Made by a program: the position numbers and the translations under genes | Source: Entophlyctis helioformis | Taxonomy: Eukaryota > Chytridiomycota > Chytridiomycetes > Chytridiales > Chytriomycetaceae | Assembly: GCA_025526915.1 (NCBI GenBank) | Contig: JAHLKH010000227.1 | Coordinates: 1 to 36,197, forward strand | Length of the DNA stretch: 36,197 bases | Reading direction: 5' to 3' | Shown: piece after piece, positions 21,776-32,548 of the stretch | Layout: each line of letters starts with the position of its first letter | How positions within the stretch are numbered: position 1 is the stretch's first letter | Notes under the pieces: model-generated | The model's input: the letters and a program-made list of their open reading frames with translations, nothing else | What the model was told of the DNA's origin: nothing | Databases searched by the model: none

Positions 21776-22971
21776 ATGTCGACGCCCGCCCCGTTTGTCC
21801 TCCACACCACCGAGCTCACGCAGCCCGCGCTCGTGTCGGCGCTCGCCCACCTCAAGACGCTGCTGGCGCAGCCGTGGACGCCGCTGTTTGAGAGCAAGGG
21901 CGTGACCGCCACGACGACCAAGCCGCTGCCGGGCTTTGAGAGCCCCGTGCCCGTCACCCGCGGCGAGGTGCTGGCGCCCGAGGGTCTGTCTGTCTATGAC
22001 GTGCTCAACGTCTTTTCCGTGGCGTCTCTCCGTCCCCTGTGTAAGTCTGCTGGTGTCTGTGTGTGTGTGTGTCTGTAGTCGATGGTCGTCGACTGGGGTG
22101 CGAGAGGGGGCGAGCGGCTTCATGCACAATGCCATCGGGCAGTGGCAGAGGCGCTCAGCGGACCAGATCACGCGAGCCCCAGCACGAGCCTCCCGCACGA
22201 GCCTCCCCGCATGAGCCCAATGCAAGCCTAACACGTGACACGGACGGGAACGGGATATGCGCAGGGGACGATCGCACCGAGATGGCCGAGACCAAGACGT
22301 TCAACGCCGACGGCACGACGTTCGTGTACTCTGTGCAAAAGGGCGTGTGGCCCGTCTCGCCGCGCGACTTCATTGTCGCCAACTCGACCGTCATGTACGA
22401 CGCCGAGCTGGCCGCCCACGTGATCCTGCAGGCGTCTGTCGAGCGCGCCGACGTGCCCGTGGCGAGCGGCAAGGTGCGCGGCGTCCTGCATCTGGCTGCG
22501 CTGCTGGTGAACGAGACGGCCGACGGCCGCGTGCGCGTCGTGTACGTTGCCGACGCAGACTCCAAGGGCACCGTGCCTGCCGCGATTGTCAAGATTGTCG
22601 CAACGGCTACGCCCATGTGCGCTGGCCGCATGGTCGAGCATGCCGTCACCAAGGGCGTGGCGCCCAAGGTGTACTCGGGCCGCGGCTACACGGTGTCGGC
22701 CTACGCGTTTGATGCCAAGACTGCGCGCGCCGCCGCCACCATTGCTGTTGACGCCGGTATGGACACGGTGGTCGTGGTGGACAGCCGCGTGTACCCGACC
22801 GGCGTGTGCATCGAGGTCACCGGTGGCGTGACCGCACAGACCGTCGAGGGCGGCAAGGACGGCCGCGTGCTCGTGAGCCTCAAGGCTGACAAGGGTGCCG
22901 GCGAGGTCGGCGTCACGTTCAGCAAGCTGGCCGGCGGCGCTGCCGGCGACGTGAAGGTTGTCTCCAACTAG
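21776..22971 (+). CDS. START-domain (StAR-related lipid transfer) protein
   Basis: Two exons, 21776-22040 and 22265-22971. The 224-bp intron has GTAAGT at its start, a CTAAC branch-point candidate at about 22227, and GCGCAG at its end; the junction codon is TGG. The 323-residue protein starts MSTPAPFVLHTTEL and has the START hallmarks: the LYDVLNVF-like helix before the intron, WDDRTEMAETKTF, and the strand pair VWPVSPRDFIVANS, which is the most conserved START signature. It continues LLVNETADGRVRVVYVADAD and a C-terminal helix region. START domains bind one lipid or sterol in a helix-grip pocket and move it between membranes. No membrane segment or second domain is visible. A CCAACA repeat lies in the 5' leader. 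The ligand cannot be named. Confidence 0.75.
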
Positions 22972-23438
22972 ACCCCCATCGTCGTCTCTCCGTCTCTCTT
23001 CGTGTGTCTCTCTCATCCCTCTTCTTGCTGTCTGTTTTGCTCTGCGCTGTGCACCGTCTGAACCAAGTCCAATGAAACACTGTCAAGCCGTCACGCAGCG
23101 GGGATGCACATCCTTATGGGTGGGTATATTGGTTTGCTTGCAATGAGGGGTGAGGGGGGAAGCCATGATGAACTACACCGTCGGGAGGGAAACAAGGCGA
23201 CAAGGGCGAAGGGTGGGGAAACAACAACAACAAGGGAGGGAATCGGAGCAAGTGAGTCGGTGGCTTGTGGCGCAGTGAGGCGTGATTGGCTGGATGAGGA
23301 CGGGCGGTGGCGATGATGGTGGGGAGCGGGACTGCAGAGCAACAAAGGTATGCAAGATGGTGGAATGGTTGTCGAATGGCGGGGTGGGCGGTGGTGGTGG
23401 TGGTGGTAGGAAACAAGACCGCGTTCGTGCGAAACATC
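22972..23438. other. Convergent 3' spacer between the START gene and the RRM gene
   Basis: About 470 bp between two stop codons facing each other. It holds the two 3' untranslated regions, a pyrimidine-rich run just after the START stop (22980-23040) and G-rich, GGTGG-rich sequence at 23380-23410. I see no conserved reading frame or RNA gene in it. Confidence 0.6.
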
Positions 23439-26400
23439 TCAGACGGTGTTGGAGGCCAGGGCAGACAGGTCGTGGAGCGACACTTCGGCTTCCTCGATCT
23501 GGCCGTGCTCGTCGGCGGCAGCGTCGCCACGCATGAGTCCAAGCTGTCCGAGCGAGATCTCCTCCTCCTCGAGATCAGCGCCTTCGGTGGGCGAGTGCGT
23601 GGCCGGCGACTGCGAGTGCGACTGCGACTGCGACTGCATGTGCGCGTTAAAGGCGTTGCTGGCCATGCTAGAAGCCATGGCAACGCGCGCTGCAGGCGAG
23701 GCGTGGAGCGCAAGCTCGGTGAGGCTGACTGCCTCCTCCTGCGGGTCGTGGCTGCCCGCAAAGCGAGCGTCGTCGTGGAGGTGGCCGTCGTTGTAAAAAC
23801 CGCCGGCGAGATCGGCGAGCGACACGGCAGAAGCCTCGGGTTCGGGCATGGGCACGGGCTCGGGCTGGGCAACAAGAGAAAGCGCCTCGAGGGAAATGAC
23901 GTCCTCGGGCTGGATGTCGTCATCAAGGGCAACAGTCGCCGTGGCCTTGGCAAGATCTGCCAGCGACACAACATCTGCAACCGCGGCATCGTCGACTTGC
24001 TGCTGGGGCTGGGTCTGGGACTGAGGCACTTCCTGGCCCTCGCCATCCGCCTTGCGGTTCGATGGCGCATAGTCCGCCTTGATGAGAGCACTGCCAAACT
24101 TGGGCACATGCTCACGGCACCAGACGATCGCCTTGGCCGCACCCATGGCCGACACAAACTCGACCATGGCCGTGGGGACGACAGGGATGTCGAGTCCAAG
24201 CGACGCGAGCTCTAAGTTGTACTCGGCAGGCAGCATCATCTGCTTGATCTCGCCAGCACCAGACAGGTACTCGAACAGCTGGTCGGTCGTGAGGGCGAGC
24301 GGCACATCTGGGACATCGACGCGCTTGTGGCGAGGGAGTGTGCAGCCGCCCGTCTTGGCCGCAATGGCTGCAGCAGCATGCTGTGGCGCGTCAAAGACGA
24401 CAAAGGCAGACGGGGGCATCGAGGGGTTGGCCGTCTTTGGGAGAATGTGGCACGAGACAATGGTGGCCAAGGACGGGTCAAAGACGCGCTTGAGATCGTC
24501 GACAGAACCGACGTCGGCGGGCAGCTGGCGCACATAGACGATGCGGTTCTCTGCCGCGGCGTTCTTCTTGGATCGCTTGGTTCCAAGCATGCCAGCATCG
24601 CGGCGATCAGCACTGGGCAGGCCGGCCATGTCGCCCTTGGTCCAAGGCTGCTGCTGGTCAGTCGAGGAGGCGGCAGTCACCGATCCGTAGCGGGAAACGA
24701 GTCGCGAGTGCGCGGCATGTCCTTGACAGGGTATTCGACTTGGATGGCGTCCTTCATGTCGCGGAAAATGGACGGCGGCTGGGAAGCAATAAACGCAAAG
24801 GCCTTGCGAGCCATGTCGGGCGACTTGAACGTCAGATACGCCGAGGCACGGCGTTCGCTCGAGCGCTGTAAGATCTTGGCTCGCTTAACCTCGCCAATCG
24901 GTGCAAAGACGGCTTCAAGCTCGGGCTGGATGACGCGATGCGTAAGCAAAACAGGGTTGGATAAGGGTCATGGATCGAGTGCACATACCTTGTTGATGTT
25001 GTGGGGGCAGTTGATAATGTGCAGCGTGCGAAGATCGACATCCTGTCGCCTGTGCCAGACGTGCCAGTGGCAGAGCTGACAGCCGTGCCAATGCTGCTCG
25101 TCGACTGCTTCTTGTGCAACTGGTGTTGTGGTTGCTGCTGCTGCTGCTGGTTGCTGCCGAGTCTGCCCGTGCTGCCGAGCGTGGCTCCAGACGAGGGAGC
25201 AGACGCGCTAATGACCCCATGAGGTGCAGCAATGGCAGCAGGGCCAGATCCAGATCCAGATCCAGATCCAAACACAGGCAAAGCCGTCTTGTCAAAGCGC
25301 TGGATGAGCTCGAGAGCACCGCCCGACAGCCCAAACAGTCGGGTGGATCGGATGCTTTCGACCGCAGCGCGGACGCTTGCCGACTGCTCAAAGTCGACGT
25401 ATGCAAACTGCTTCTTGGCATCGATGCCAACTGGCCACAACCAAGAGAGCGCGCATGTCAGTTGGCCGCTGCGGTGGGGCTCGCAAGCATGTGCATGATG
25501 GGCTTACCGTTTGCAATCTCGCCAAAGGGCGAAAAGGCCTCGATCAGGTCGACGACCTTGATGGATTCGGGGAACCCACGAACAAAGACACCAATGGGCT
25601 TGGCCACTCCAGAGCCAAGGCAGATGGACGACTTGGACTCTCTCAGCTGCTTGGTCGGCTTCCTTCTGAGCATCGTGGCAGACTGGCCAGACGCAGGCGT
25701 GGATGCAGCGCTGGCTGCTGGAGGCTGCTTGCTGTATAAGCCGCCCGAAGGCCCACCGGGAGCCATTGGAGGGGGAATGCTGGGCAGCTCGATGAAGCTG
25801 CTTGGGCTGGTGCCCGTGCCGCCTAAAGTAGCACGACGGTGGTGCTGGAATTGCGACTGCAACTGCATCTGCTGTTGCTGCTGTTGCTGCTGTTGCTCGA
25901 GAGGCTGCTGGACAGGCTGCGGGGGCTCGTCTGCAAACGCGCTGGGAGAAGACATGGGACGGTCGGATAAGAAGCGCGCTCTGGTTGCTTCAAAGGACGG
26001 ACGCGTGCTGAGACGATGGTTGCCAAGATCGCCCTGCTGGATAGGCAACTGCTGCTGCGGCGGCTGCTGCTGCTGGAAAGGCTGGATGCGATTCTGTGTG
26101 TCGCCCATGACGGCCATGGAACGTGCACGACGCAGGCCAGCACTGTATCCCGTCGCCGGCTGCTGCTGCTGCTGATACGGCTGCTGCATCTGGCTAAACT
26201 GAGGCTGCTGCTGCTGTTGGGGTTGCTGGTACTGCTGCTGCTGCTGCTCCTGCTGCTGAAGTGGGGGAGGCAGCTGCGAAGGAGAGACCGAGTTGCGTAC
26301 CCACTCGGCCGTGCGCTCATGGATTGGGTCCTGCTGTTGAGGAGCAAAGTGGTCAAATGCAGAGAAGCTGGAACGGTTGCCGGTATGGCCGGGACCAGGC

Positions 26401-28010
26401 AGTGACGAAGCCATTGGATTGGCGCCAGCAGCAGCCGGGTAGTCGCCCCATCCAGCAGCGACAGCCGGCACAGTGACCGTGGGAGGACGCGAGATGGGAG
26501 CATCCCACGACGCGTAGGCCTGAGCTTGAGCTTGAGCTTGAGCTTGAGCTTGAGCTTGAGAAGGACCCTGCTGCCAGCCGAGAGAAGGCTGCGAGGCCAA
26601 GTGCGGGGGGATGGGAGGTGCACCAAGGTCAGACGGAGCAGCGTGTGCCTGGGCCAGCGACGCGTTCCAGCCAGCACTGGACGAGCGCAGATGCAGACGC
26701 GAGCGCGACGACGCAAGCCCCCACTGGGGCTGGTCTTGCTGTTGCTGCTGCTGCTGTTGCTGCTGCTGCTGTTGCTGCTGCTGCTGTTGGGCAGACTGCT
26801 GGGCGGCGGCAGCCCAGTTGACTTCTTGGGGCGAGTGCCACAGGGACGACGACGACGCGGATCGGTGCAGGCTCGCGCGGCGCGGGTCGGCGGAAGGCGC
26901 CGAGGGCAACGCGGCCCAGCCGGCAGGAGCGGCAAGCGTGGCAGGCGTGCCAACAGGGCTCGAGCCGGGCTGTGCAGAAGCAAGCGGGCGGGACATGGGG
27001 GCAGGGGCAGGCGCAGGCGGGGCAGGGGCAGGCTGCGAGGCCCAGCCGGCACCGACGGCAAGCGACATGCCCGAGCCTGCAGCCAGATGCGCCAGGCCGA
27101 GCGACGACGCCGACGCTGATGCTGACGCTGATGCTGATGCTGGCGCGGTCTTCCAGTCGGCGTTCATGGTGGCCGGGCGAGCGGTGCTGGGGCCACGGGC
27201 AGAGGCAGAGGAGGCAGCCCACGGATCCATGAACGGCGACGCAGACGCAGACGACGGCGCCGACGATGGCGGGGACCAGCCCGACGGCGGCGGAGGCTGC
27301 TGGGCCAGTTGCTGGTGGGCCTGTTGGTGGGCCTGTTGCTGGCTGTGGTGAGCGGCAGGCATCGGCGGCGTCAGATGGCCGGACCAGCGGGACGCCGGCG
27401 CCAGCAGCGACTCTGACGAGGAGGCGTGCGTCAGACGGTGGCCGCTGCTGCTGTGGTTGCTGTTGTTGTTGCTGTTGTTGGTGCTCTGGGCCTGCTGCTG
27501 TGGAGGAGGATTCAGCGGCTGCGGCGGCGGCGGCTGCGAACGCCAAGAGTCAGCGGACGGGCGGTGACGCAGCGACGATTGCGAGGGCTGCGGCTGCTGC
27601 TGCGGCTGCTGCGGCTGCTGGGAGGCCCACGGCCTGAGCGGCAGCGACGACGACGGCGGCGACTGGGACGGGGTCTGGTACGGCTGCTGGGGCTGCTGGG
27701 GCTGCTGCTGCTGGTCAGCGGGCACTGACGGTGACGCAGACGCAGACGCCGACGCAGACGGCCACGCTGGCAGGCCAGATGCGGCGGCCACGGACGGGCA
27801 CCCACGTCCCGCCGCAGACGTCGAGGCAGCGGGTGCAGGCACAGAGGCAGGCGCAGAGGCAGACTTTGAGGAAGACGCCTTTGCCGAGTACGACGCAGGC
27901 TGGGGCGTAGGGGCTGCAGCACTCGCAGTAGATGCACCACCAGCAGCAGATGCGGGCCGAGCAGCGGGTCGCCCGGCGAGGATGGCGGAGTCGACCACAT
28001 GCACGGGGAG
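23439..28010 (-). CDS. RNA-binding protein with three or four RRM domains and a long Gln/Ser/Pro-rich N terminus
   Basis: The 5' exon is open from beyond 28000 to 25508; a CCCACGCAG acceptor near 28012 suggests an unseen first exon, and the first in-frame ATG is at 27362. About 800 low-complexity residues (poly-Q, AQ repeats, PSADSWRSQ) precede RRM1 (GVFVRGFPESIKVVDLIEAF, intron 25507-25431, KQFAYVDFEQ). RRM2 is RTLHIINCPHNINK, intron 24988-24926, then ELEAVFAPIGEVKRAKIL. Intron 24680-24613 precedes RRM3 (NRIVYVRQLPADVGSVDDL, PSAFVVFDAP). A fourth RRM-like unit follows (LTTDQLFEYLSGAGEIKQMM). The acidic tail repeats SLADL or SLTEL-like motifs (VSLADLA, VISLEALS, ISLGQLG, VSLHDLS). The frame between RRM1 and RRM2 changes near 25060 in a low-complexity linker. 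The Mei2-type RRM3 signature is absent, so this is only called an mRNA-binding protein. Confidence 0.7.
26519..26560. repeat. 6-bp tandem repeat encoding (AQ)n
   Basis: About seven gcttga units give alternating Ala-Gln in the RRM protein's disordered N terminus. Confidence 0.85.
26738..26790. repeat. CTG/TTG repeat encoding poly-Q in the RRM gene
   Basis: Mixed ctg and ttg units encode a run of about 17 Gln on the minus strand. The mixed CAG/CAA coding lowers repeat instability. Confidence 0.85.
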
Positions 28011-28522
28011 CTGCGTGGGCGTGGGCGAGGTGGGCGAGGGCGGTGAGGGCGATGAGGCGGTGAGGGCAGTGAGGGGTGAGGGTCTGGACGAGCAGCGGGC
28101 AGCGAGCAGCGAGCAGGCGGGCAGGCGGCTGACTCGGGGCTGGCTCGGGTGGGAAAGGAGCGGCAAGAGCGGGCGCGTGCTCGTCTTCTTGTTGTTTGGT
28201 GACTCGCTGGCTGCCTGCCTGGCTGGCTGCCAATCTGCCTGGCTGGCTGTGCACCACCACCAACAACCACCACCCAGCGACAACTACGACAAGCCAGCGA
28301 CGACTACGGCAACCACCACCAACAACCACCACCAACAACCACCACCAGCGACGACTACGACAACCACCACCACATCGACAGCCACCGACAGGCATTCATT
28401 CCGTCATCGCCTGCGCCGTCCAAGCACGCCGCCGCCGCCGCCGCTCACCGCTGCTCCACTCGCACGGCTCAGCCACACAACGGCCGCCACCACGCACACC
28501 TGTCCACACGTCCGTGCACGCG
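28011..28522. other. Low-complexity spacer between the two minus-strand genes
   Basis: Contains ggctggctgcc units (28205-28250) and an accaccaacaacc array (28252-28375). No conserved frame is visible. It should hold the promoter and any first exon of the RRM gene. A long (CT)n run starts at about 28535. Confidence 0.5.
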
Positions 28523-28532
28523 TCAGTCGCCG

Positions 28533-28570
<38 letters not shown>

Positions 28571-30483
28571 ACACTCGCACTCGCACTCGTCGCTCAACAT
28601 CACTTGCCCATCCAACCCGCTCAAGCACCTGCCCCACCACTCGGGTGCGTGTCCGTGCGCGTTCCTGTGCATCCTCGCGTTCCTGTGCATCCTTGCGTGC
28701 CGGCCGCGTCTCGCTCCTGCCACGGCTGCCAGTGCTTGATGTCGCCCTCGTGCCGCTGCCACGGCTGCTGCACACTCGCCCATCGACGGCTGCGACAGCA
28801 CAATGTCCAGGTCGCGCTCAAGCTGGGCAACTCGCCCGCGCAGCTCCTGCACCTCGTGCACCAGCCGCTCTTGGTCGCCGACCACAATCTGTTGTTGTTG
28901 CTGATGATGCTGCTGCTGCTGCTGGCTGCTGGTCTCTCAAGTCGATCAAGGTTGCGGTGGTTGTTGCTGCTGTCAGCTGTCCATATGCATGATCAGGCAG
29001 TGTGTCTGCCGTCGATCCTGCCACGCCAAGGTAGGCGGCAAGGTCGCCGAAATGCGGCAGCGTCTCGCCTGTCAGCTGGCCAGTGATAAGCTCCGTCGGC
29101 GTCGTCGTGGACGTGGACGGCAACGACTGGATCGACAGCCCCGCGCGCGTCGCCCCCAAGTGCCTTGTCAGTCCAGATGCCCCTGCCAGGTCAGTCGTCG
29201 ACGTGGACGGTGTGGGCACAGACGCCGACAGCAGTGGGTGGACGTTGTCGGGCTGGGCAACCGTCTCCCCTCCTGGCCCGGCTGCTGCTGATCCGCTGGA
29301 TGCCTTTGTCGCGATGCTGCCGGCCCAGCCCTGCGGCTGGCTCTGCTGCGCCACAGCGCGCTGTGCTGCCTGGGCAGCAGGAGAAGCGCTCGCGCTCTGG
29401 CCCACGTGCTCAAAGGACTCTTCCTCGTCCACCGTCTCGGCTCTGGATCCAGACAGGCGAGGATGGGTGGCGCGCAGTGCGGTTCGATGGTTAATGCATC
29501 CATAGTCGCGGCAAAGGGTTAGCTCCCGCCCACGCGCGCCGGCACTCACTGCAACATCTTGAGCGTGCCTGGCAGGTCTCAAAGAACTGGATCGCCTTGA
29601 TGCTGTTGAGCCACAGCCGGCAGTCAGCGTAGACAGTTGGGATGGTGCACAGGCAGATCAAAGGGCGAGACAGATGTACCGGTCATTGCCCGACAGGTTG
29701 CCCTGGACGTAGGCGTCGATCTGCTCCTTGGACAGCTGCGCAAACTGCCACAAGAGATCCGCCACGAGCGCCACATACTCTGCACGCGCAACGTCTGCCG
29801 ACATGGTGCCTTGTGGCAGACGGCATGTCAGCGATGCAGCGATGCCAGAGATGCCAGAACGAAAGCATGATAGAGAGAGAGCAAGAGAGAGATCCCCCAC
29901 AGCACCAGCCGCGCCTCACCTAGCCCCCTCCATGCCTCCCACTTGAAGCGGCCCTTGTGGTCGGCCCACCAAGGCGGCCCGTTCTGGCACGGCCCGATGG
30001 TGACCTGCGCGTGCGCCAGTCCGTATAATTGTCCCGCGCGTCCAGCCACCACATGCCCGTGCCCGTGTTGCCGTCGAGAGCAAGCCAGCCGTGCAAAGGA
30101 GGGTGTCGTCATCCAAGGCCCAAAACAGCGGCCAGAACGGTCAGTGCCTGCTGGCATGGCGGGCATGGGTTCAAGTCGAGCGTGGCGCAACAGCCCATCG
30201 GCGGCTGCACTCGCTCCAGGTCTGCTGCAGCGCTCTGCCGTGCGATGGCGGACAAGCGCAATCACATGCCAGACGAGCGAGTGCAGGAGTGTGCAAGCAT
30301 GTGCGAGCGACTGCTCATCTGAGCAAGACGCACCTGCTTGAATCGGGCGTACAGATACAGCTGCTTGTCCTGTGCGATGACGGGCCAGTAGGCGGGCGGC
30401 GACACCTCTGCAGGCGAGGCCGACACCATGGCCAGCGCGCGCTGGAACTTGGCGTCCATGGTGGCTCCCTTGGATGCGGCCAT
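28523..30483 (-). CDS. Acyl-CoA-binding-domain protein with C-terminal coiled coil
   Basis: Exon 1 is 30483-30334 (MAASKGATMDAKFQRALAMV, YWPVIAQDKQLYLYARFKQ), intron 30333-30005 (GTGCGT, 329 bp). Exon 2 is 30004-29920 (VTIGPCQNGPPWW then KGRFKWEAWRGLG), intron 29919-29810 (GTGAGG). Exon 3 starts at 29809 (TMSADVARAEYVALVADLLW). These three exons make a full ACBP four-helix domain with the LYARFKQ(x)T.G and KWEAW acyl-CoA-binding motifs. Downstream exons are less certain: an acidic/Ala-rich stretch (AETVDEEESFEHVGQ) after a GTGAGT intron near 29549, then a poly-Q run and a coiled coil (DQERLVHEVQELRGRVAQLERDL at about 28880-28800). ACBP plus coiled coil resembles the ACBD5/Atg37 group, but no C-terminal membrane anchor is visible. 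The 3' end at 28523 lies in a (CT)n-derived tail and is provisional. Confidence 0.6.
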
Positions 30484-31018
30484 GCTTCTGCTACTGCTGC
30501 TACTACTGCTGTTGCTGCTGCTGCTGCTGCTGCTGTTGCTGCTCCACGTCGTCTGTTGTGTTGGTTGCGTTGGTTGGAATGGCCTTGTTGGTGCAAGTGT
30601 AGACAACCGTGTCGGTGCTACCGGTGCGTGCTCGAGCAATCGGAAGTACCAATGATGCTGCCCCTCTGTGCAGCTGGGCTACTGTGCCGAGGCGGGCGGT
30701 CGTTCAAAGGCGGGCAAGCGGGGAAGCGGGCGGGCGGGCAAGCAGGAAGACGGGTCCACGACGCGAGCCAGATGCGAGCCAGATGCGCGGATTGAGAGAA
30801 GCTTTTGCCAAAGGGCGACAAAGACCCGCTGTGATGCAAGCGATCCAAGCGAGGTGGGCCAGGCAGGCCAGGCAGGCCAAGCACACCAGGCAGGCCATGG
30901 ATGCGCCAGTGCACGGCGTCGCCTGGCAGCCACTGGGACCGTGTGCACGATGGCATCGCAGCCCACGAGCGCCGTGTCTGAGCAGCAGCCGCCGATTCAC
31001 CTTCGCGCACAAACCGCC
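30484..31018. promoter_or_regulatory. Shared spacer between divergent ACBP-domain and mitochondrial-type genes
   Basis: About 535 bp between the two start codons, so both promoters should be here. It holds a CTG run (30510-30545, just upstream of the ACBP start), gcgggcgggcaagc units (30690-30745) and aggcaggcc units (30855-30900). No defined factor site can be named. Confidence 0.4.
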
Positions 31019-31261
31019 ATGATTCGCCTTCCAAGACATCGGCTGTCGGTCGCTGGCGTCGCTGCCGCTGCTGGCGCCAGGTGCAGCAGCAGCACATCGA
31101 CCACTGCAGTGGCAAGGAGAGCCGCCATTGCCACAGCATCAGCTTGCACAGCAGCACTCGCCAACACAAGGCCACAGCGTCCGTCTGCCCACGGAGCACA
31201 ACTGCAAAGTCGGCGGTTTTGGGCCGGCAGCAGCTCCAGTAGCAGCTTCAACAGCAGCAGC

Positions 31262-31297
<36 letters not shown>

Positions 31298-31846
31298 GCG
31301 TATGCCGAGACTGCGTCTGCGGGCACTGCATTCGCCGCCACTGCAGCATCCGCCGTGGCCCTGCTGCTTGCACTGGCAGCCGCCTCGCCGTCGTCGCAGA
31401 TAGAGTGCTCGCCGACCTTCCAGGGCATCCCCGTGGCGGCCACGTTCCTGATGCACCAGGCCGTGCCCGTGTTCGAGGCTGCGTTCCCGGGCCTGGAAGT
31501 GTCGGCCGTGTACGCACCGGGCATGGGCGGCCACGTCTACGAAGAGACGGGCGCCATCCTCGGCTTCTACCCAACCGAGGCCGTCGTCGAGCTGCCCGTG
31601 TTTGAGCGGCTGAGTCGCGCAGAGGAGGAGCGGCTGGGATCGGCCGGCATCCGCAAGAAGCCCGTGGGCCTGCTGCGCGTGACGGGCGAGTGCAGGTACG
31701 GCTGTGCCAACGTCGCGCTGCAGTCCATGGCCCTGTTCTCGCTCGCGTCGCTGGAGAGAGACGGCCAGCTGGACCGCAGCCATCCGATCTGGACGTGGTC
31801 CAAGCCCGCGACGGCGCCAAAGTCGCCCGGAACAGGCCGCCGCTAA
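31019..31846 (+). CDS. Probable mitochondrial membrane protein of unknown function
   Basis: The ATG at 31019 gives MIRLPRHRLSVAGVAAAAGA followed by more Arg/Ala/Ser and no acidic residues, typical of a mitochondrial targeting peptide. An in-frame ATG at 30950 would add 23 residues with an acidic residue and hide it. A poly-Q tract (31262-31296) is followed by a hydrophobic helix (TAASAVALLLALAAA). The remaining 150 residues (IECSPTFQGIPVAATFLMHQ, GMGGHVYEETGAILGFYPTE, RKKPVGLLRVTGECRYGCAN) look like a folded, conserved domain facing away from the targeting end. Single exon, about 275 residues. I do not recognise the family. A short run of Gly/Tyr/Glu residues might form a binding site, but that is speculation. 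Confidence 0.6.
31262..31296. repeat. CAG repeat encoding poly-Q
   Basis: Almost pure CAG run of about eleven units inside the mitochondrial-type gene, between targeting peptide and membrane helix. It is purer than the other poly-Q runs here and so likely length-variable. Confidence 0.85.
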
Positions 31847-32085
31847 TATTGCTGGCGGACTGCCTCGGACTGCTCACTGATCGCTGGCGTGGCACTTGCC
31901 ACGGCGCTTGCCACGACTCCTGCCACGGCATGTCTACAATGAAACACGATACACGACACGCTGTCTTGCAGTCCCTCTCAAAATCCTCACGAGCAGTGAA
32001 ATGTTTGAAAGTTGAAAGCGATTGATTTTGCCAAGCCGTTTTCGCCTTCACTCACGTTCAAAAAAACTGCAAATGGCAAGTGAGG

Positions 32086-32116
32086 CTCGACTCGACTCGA
32101 CTCGACTCGACTCGAC
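32086..32116. repeat. (CTCGA)n microsatellite
   Basis: Six ctcga units in a row in the spacer upstream of RPL11. Confidence 0.9.
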
Positions 32117-32264
32117 TTGTGCGAGTGACAGTGGCAGGCAGCAGGCAGCAGGCGACAGCAACCACAAGGAGCAGGACGGCCAGACGCACCAGACAGCAGC
32201 ACCAGTGGATGGATGCAGCAGACGCTTCCCCTGGCCCTGCGTCCCATCCACGGCCCCGTCTCGG

Positions 32265-32297
32265 ATGGATGGGATGGGATGGGATGGGATGGGATGG
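32265..32297. repeat. (GGGAT)n microsatellite
   Basis: About six gggat units. The unit differs from the TTAGGG telomere repeat and the array is short, so it is read as an ordinary microsatellite. Confidence 0.9.
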
Positions 32298-32548
32298 CTC
32301 GACCTGGCTACACACACACGGCTCGCAACTCGATTCAGTCCAACTCGATTCTGACCGACACCAGCTGCCGCCTGTTGGCGTCCATGGAACAGCACCAGCC
32401 GCTGCACGCCGCTCGACTCCAACTGCACTGCGCCAGCACTTCTGCCGCCGCTGTCTGCCGTCGCTGTCTGCCGTCGCTGTCTGCCGCCGCTGTCTGCTAT
32501 TGCTGCTATTGCTGCTGTCGTTGAAGCGTCGATGAACCGTGCCCAGAC

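Larger units (their letters stand above)
31847..32548. other. Spacer with short tandem arrays upstream of RPL11
   Basis: About 700 bp with no conserved frame. It holds three arrays: (ctcga)n at 32086-32116, (gggat)n at 32265-32297, and 13-bp gtctgccgtcgct-type units at about 32448-32500. The RPL11 promoter should lie in the right part. Confidence 0.55.

Noticed and set aside
25823..27061. Minus-strand open frame of 412 codons in a second frame of the RRM gene
   Set aside because: It is a frame-shifted reading of the Gln-rich repeats, giving Ser/Leu/Arg runs. The other frame leads directly into RRM1.
32265..32297. GGGAT array as a telomere remnant
   Set aside because: The unit is five bases, differs from TTAGGG-type repeats, is only about 33 bp long and lies beside an essential ribosomal gene.
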